The translations under genes were made by a program, and so were the position numbers. A stretch of 64,000 bases of DNA from Chrysopilus asiliformis (taxonomy: Eukaryota > Arthropoda > Insecta > Diptera > Rhagionidae): positions 18,710,530 to 18,774,529 of the forward strand of contig OZ035962.1 of NCBI GenBank assembly GCA_964034945.1. The letters run 5' to 3'. A model generated the notes under the pieces. That model saw only the letters and a program-made list of their open reading frames with translations. It searched no databases and was not told the DNA's origin. This document shows, piece by piece, positions 60,194 through 64,000 of this stretch. How positions within the stretch are numbered: position 1 is the first letter of the stretch; the number at the start of each line of letters is the position of its first letter.

Positions 60194-60450
60194 CCCAAGA
60201 AACAATTTGTAATCGTGGTTCAAAAAACCTTCAATTTAGGTTACATTTTGGTTACATTTTAGATGGTTACATTTTAGATGGTTTCCAAATAAACCCGCCA
60301 AAAACGGTTATTTTGAAACCAGCTTCTAAATGGGGGTTTCTGAAACGTTTCTGAAAGGTTACAGAAACCAAATGTGAAACTTTTGATTTTAGTTACCATG
60401 GTTTCAAATACGTTTCTTAACCGGAATGTAACCTCAAATTGTTACTTGGG
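60194..60450. mobile_element. 257-bp TIR element (CCCAAG.AACAATTTG ends)
   Basis: CCCAAGAAACAATTTG at the left and (caaattgttacttggg) at the right are inverse copies with one mismatch. CA lies outside both ends. The interior repeats ggttacatttt/ggtttc units. Shares the CCCAAx start and 2-bp flank with 29093-30144. Confidence 0.8.
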
Positions 60451-62227
60451 CAGTCGTGTGGGCGTTTCAAACTTTTCCATAAATTTTCCGGTCCAAAGTG
60501 GAAGCAAACTTAAAATATGACTTCATTACTTTTAATACTTATAATTTTAGTAAAAACGCAGAATTATGAAAGTTCTAATGAATATTGAGAATAATGAAAA
60601 TGGTTTTCTTTGGGAAAAATTGATGGAAATTTCTATGAAATGGAAATAAAAATTTAAAAAATGCAAGAAAAATCAGAACTCGTGTATAATTACGAGATAT
60701 CCTAGAAAAACGTTCTGCCATTCATCAAAAAAAAGGATTCTCTAGGACAGTCTAACAAACCATTGATTTATTTCGCTTAAATTCAGTGATTCAATTCGCA
60801 CTTTGAAGTAAATATTTATCAAAGGAAAGTCATGTTTGGTTCATTTGAGCTTTAGAAGTACGTTTATAAAAGCTCAAATAAGTTAAAAATCTGGTAAAAA
60901 AAATCGTGTGAAAAATCGAAAAGACCGGGAAACTATAAGACGTGAAACAAGAAACTGTGAGATAAAAGCTTTTGTGCAATCAACAGGTTTCCGTCCATAA
61001 ATCACTCGAATATAACACTTGTTGGCAAGTGGAAAATGAATTCCGAGTCGTCAGACGATGGCAGACAAACAGGATGGTTGAATGTATAGGTCAACATTTA
61101 TGTATGTGTTTTTATAATATCAAAGAAATAACAATAAGGCAACATCAAGCTTATAAGAATTTCCTACATAGAATTACATGACGTTCTATTTGGAAAATTT
61201 CTTTCGTGATTTTACGTTACACAAACGCATACATATTGCGGAAAAAATAAAATGAATGCGTTACGAATAGGACTTTTTATAAGCAGTAAAAGCTAAACGA
61301 ATGTTTGATATCCGGGTAAATAGCAAACACGAATACCTTCAATTCCGTTTTCTTATCATTTTTTTTTTTTGATTTTATGAACACTTATTTAGTTACAAGC
61401 ACAGGAATTCAATTACCAGCTCAAATTAGAATAAATTGCTAAGCAGATGTCGATCTTTGATTTATATTCGTACAATGCCGAAACAAAATTATAGGGAAAA
61501 GATAAATCAGAAATATTTTAATGGAGAAATTTCCTTTTTGATAAACAAATAGAGGAATCGAATTAATCGATTAATATTTCCTCAATCTATGGGCACATTA
61601 TAATGAAATTCCAATAGAAGGATTTTTTGAAAAAAAAATGTGTTTCTTCGTATTGACATTTTTAGAATTCATATCTGTCTGAATTTTGTTTCGGCATCAC
61701 TCAAAAATGTCTCAACCGATTTTGATAAAGGAAGTATAATCTCCCCTAATAAATCTCCCCTCTCTTCTTCACTACCCCTCTCCAGATAACTTTTGATCCG
61801 CTCGACCGATCGATAGGGATACGGATCTTTTTGTTAGTTAAAATATTTCGCAAGCGCTCAAAGAACTATCACCTCCTCTCCCCGTCAACCCCCCCTCCCA
61901 ACCTCTTCTCTCGAATTGCTGAAGCTCTATTGATCGGGGTTTCACTATTGAATTGGACGTGCACTCAATAAATTCCCTACCGACTTAAATTTAACCACCC
62001 CGTCTTCATTGCCTAAGACGATAAAGGTTTAAATCGGTTTCGTACCAATAGATAGTTAGTTTTGAACCCCAGCTAAATTTCATCAAAAATGGCAAAGTTT
62101 TCGAAGTCTTTGATCGCGAATCTAATGTTCGAATTGCAAACCCGGAAACATGACGTTCTATAACGATAATACAAATATCATATTTCTACAATTTCTCGCA
62201 AAAATTACAATTAATGTAGTGTTAATC
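60451..62227. other. intron; possible degenerate repeat at 61670-62060
   Basis: 61670-62060 has 'gtctcaaccgattttgataaag' leader-like text and pyrimidine-rich patches, loosely like 44060-44440 and the Helitron leader. The rest is AT-rich with no coding signal. Confidence 0.4.
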
Positions 62228-62427
62228 ACTTAGCCTTGCATTTTACGAAAAACGAATCTGCGTAAAATTTCAAGTCTCTAGCTCAATCCGTGCGCCTGCA
62301 ATCCGCGCCACAGACAGACGGACAGACGGACAGACGGACATGCAAAAAAATTTTTTTTTATCATTCTAAACACACTGGTATAATTCATTTTTGTGTGTGA
62401 TGACGGGATCTTGGCGTTAGAAACGGA
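62228..62427 (-). mobile_element. TCTG-core element, fragment D
   Basis: Inverse copy of the left-central part of the family (6730-6950): gcattttacgaaaaacgaat, tttcaagtctctagctcaat, then a gacagacggacagacgg core and gatgacgggatcttggcgtt. Both true ends are missing. Confidence 0.75.
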
Positions 62428-63311
62428 AAAAAATTACAAATGTTTCCAACAACCTGATAAAAGATTTCTTAAATTTTTCTCGCAATTCCCGATAGTTGAT
62501 AAAATTGTTTTAAGAAAATTTCATGTTACTTTTTTTTATTATTTTTTTCCTTTGAAAGCTTACTTTGCAACAAACCACATATTTTAGAATTTTTTATGCT
62601 CTTTTTTCACCATAAATTTTTGGACAATTTTCCAATATCAAATTCAAGACTTATTAAAAATTCCATCCCTAAAACGGTTATACCCCAGACTTTCTTGTGT
62701 GCGAGCATTTTTAGAAATTAATCGATAAATTTTTGGGCGGAAAAGAATGGGATTATCTTAGAATGTTACGTGCAACCAGTATCAGGTGTAAAGAGTATGA
62801 AACGAAGACGGTTTGTACACAAAACAAATGTAAAGGTGGAAAAAATTAATAAAAGTTGACTTTATCTTATGTATACCATAGGTTATGTATACCTAGTTAT
62901 AGAAATATTGAAAGAAAGATTATATCCGATCTACCTGACGCCCACATTCGAAAAAACATTTTCTTCTTAGCTCCCCCCTGACTCATGTCTGGTTGCTATT
63001 CAGTTCTCCACTCATTGATATTGTTTTCCGGAGTCGCGTGTATAATACCTTAAGGGCAATATCTATTTTAGCACATTTCACAGCCACCTGGCATATTCTA
63101 ACATCAAGTGGGAGGGTGAGTATAAAAATTGTTTTCAAAGTAATTATATTTAAAAAGTACAAATGCATATTTTATTTTTCATTTTTTCAAATTGAATTTT
63201 AATAAGATTTCAGTTAATAGGCTTTTCAATCAGAATAGCCTAATTAATGATATTAGGAAAATGAAAGAATTTTCTAAACGAGATTGAAAACATTTTTATG
63301 TTTCTACTTAC
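62428..63311. other. intron sequence, nothing recognised
   Basis: AT-rich, with no coding signal. The donor of the first Rim exon in the window is at 63311. Confidence 0.5.
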
Positions 63312-63553
63312 TTCGGTGTGCTTTATCGGTGGGATCCCGACGAAGTACAACTCGTCGCTTTGAGGCGCATATTGGTCCGGAGTCGACATCATGAATAACA
63401 ATCTTAATCGCTTCACCGTCCATAGATGTTTGGCGTCGTGGCGCCTCCAAGTCCTCAAGTGCAGGTCCTGTAAATGATGCTATTGGGGGTGGAATTGGAT
63501 TTAATTGAGCAGCCGGAATCGCGCCTCGGTCACGTAACGCAGCTATGTCAGGC
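63312..63553 (-). CDS. Rim: Rim exon: segment just before the PDZ domain
   Basis: This 242-nt exon has an acceptor aacag at 63554 and a donor CGAA|GTAAGT at 63311. It enters in phase 1 and leaves one base for 55999. Translation is PDIAALRDRGAIPAAQLNPI, PPPIASFTGPALEDLEAPRR, QTSMDGEAIKIVIHDVDSGP and ICASKRRVVLRRDPTDKAHR. The proline-rich first part is a disordered linker. The end, SKRRVVLRRDPTDKAHR, is the first strand of the PDZ domain and joins (T)RGFGM. It is the most upstream exon in the window, so the Rab3-binding zinc-finger region must lie beyond 64000. Confidence 0.93.
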
Positions 63554-64000
63554 CTGTTGTGAGTAAACGGAAAAAAATCATAACTTTGTTAAAGAAGATC
63601 GATAAATTCAACAACATTTGAATAAAAAGTTTTTCCATCAATTTTGGAAGATATCCAATTTTTCAGGAAGTGAAGGAATTGAGTATCAAACTTTACAAAA
63701 TTTAATAAACGTATATCAAACGATGCCATATAATTTGAAAGAAGTCTTTAGAGTTAATATGCATTCAATCAAAAAAAAAAAAATAGATGCCCGTTAAAGC
63801 TCAAACTCGGGAGCTGCCCATAAAATACGTCATACTAACGGGAGTAGGTCAAAAACTCCTGAGTCGATTGGAGCATTATTACCAAAATGTTTTTCAGTCT
63901 ATTAGTCTATTAGTATGTTAGGCTGTGTACAAGATTTTTCAAAAACTACTGGCGCTATTGCTATAAAATTTTACGGGACGGTTGGTCCTGGAGTGGGACA
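63554..64000. other. intron sequence, nothing recognised
   Basis: AT-rich sequence upstream (in transcript sense) of the exon. 'gctataaaattttacggg' at the edge resembles dispersed repeat D (atggct…aaaatttcatgg) and may be part of one. Confidence 0.45.

Overview
This window is eukaryotic, AT-rich and intron-dominated. The only host gene I can support is the animal active-zone scaffold gene Rim (Rab3-interacting molecule), on the minus strand. The encoded PDZ and C2 segments look insect-like, and the repeats are of kinds common in arthropods (Helitron, mariner, hAT and TTAA elements, and non-coding elements with tetranucleotide cores). An insect, perhaps a dipteran, is my inference; I cannot name the species.

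Six Rim coding exons can be placed with splice sites and matching phases, from transcript-upstream to transcript-downstream: 63312-63553 (segment before the PDZ), 55875-55999 and 54608-54830 (PDZ), 22287-22468 (start of C2A), 19326-20038 (rest of C2A plus a Ser/Arg-rich linker), 7430-7791 (linker and start of C2B) and 3091-3252 (C2B core). The gene continues past both window edges: the N-terminal Rab-binding/zinc-finger part lies beyond 64000 and the end of C2B lies below 1. The 32-kb interval between 54608 and 22468 probably hides at least one more exon, because the phases on its two sides do not match.

Most of the remainder is transposable-element sequence lying in Rim introns. Well-bounded elements are: a Helitron (811-1701) with a related uninterrupted site elsewhere in the window; a second Helitron-like element (43240-43622); a mariner internal-deletion derivative (1751-2310); two decayed mariner-type elements joined tail to tail (33301-35838), each carrying its own nested insertion; a hAT-type element with 8-bp target duplications and tactggtac arrays (9625-10952); two hAT MITEs of one family (52582-52697 and 59586-60172); four TTAA elements (28960-30247, 35034-35253, 39837-40449, 52356-52574); and several foldback MITEs with TA or other duplications. 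Other repeats include a 1.46-kb TCTG/TCGG tetranucleotide satellite, an almost perfect 844-bp AATCGT array inside a foldback element, an alternating A-B-A-B tandem array of about 89-bp units, and a recurring non-coding element family with a TCTG core (6690, 17686, 33731, 62228).

Nearly all other open frames are antisense shadows, low-complexity translations or repeat-derived. I saw no RNA genes or CRISPR-like arrays. Promoters cannot be called, because neither end of the gene is in the window.
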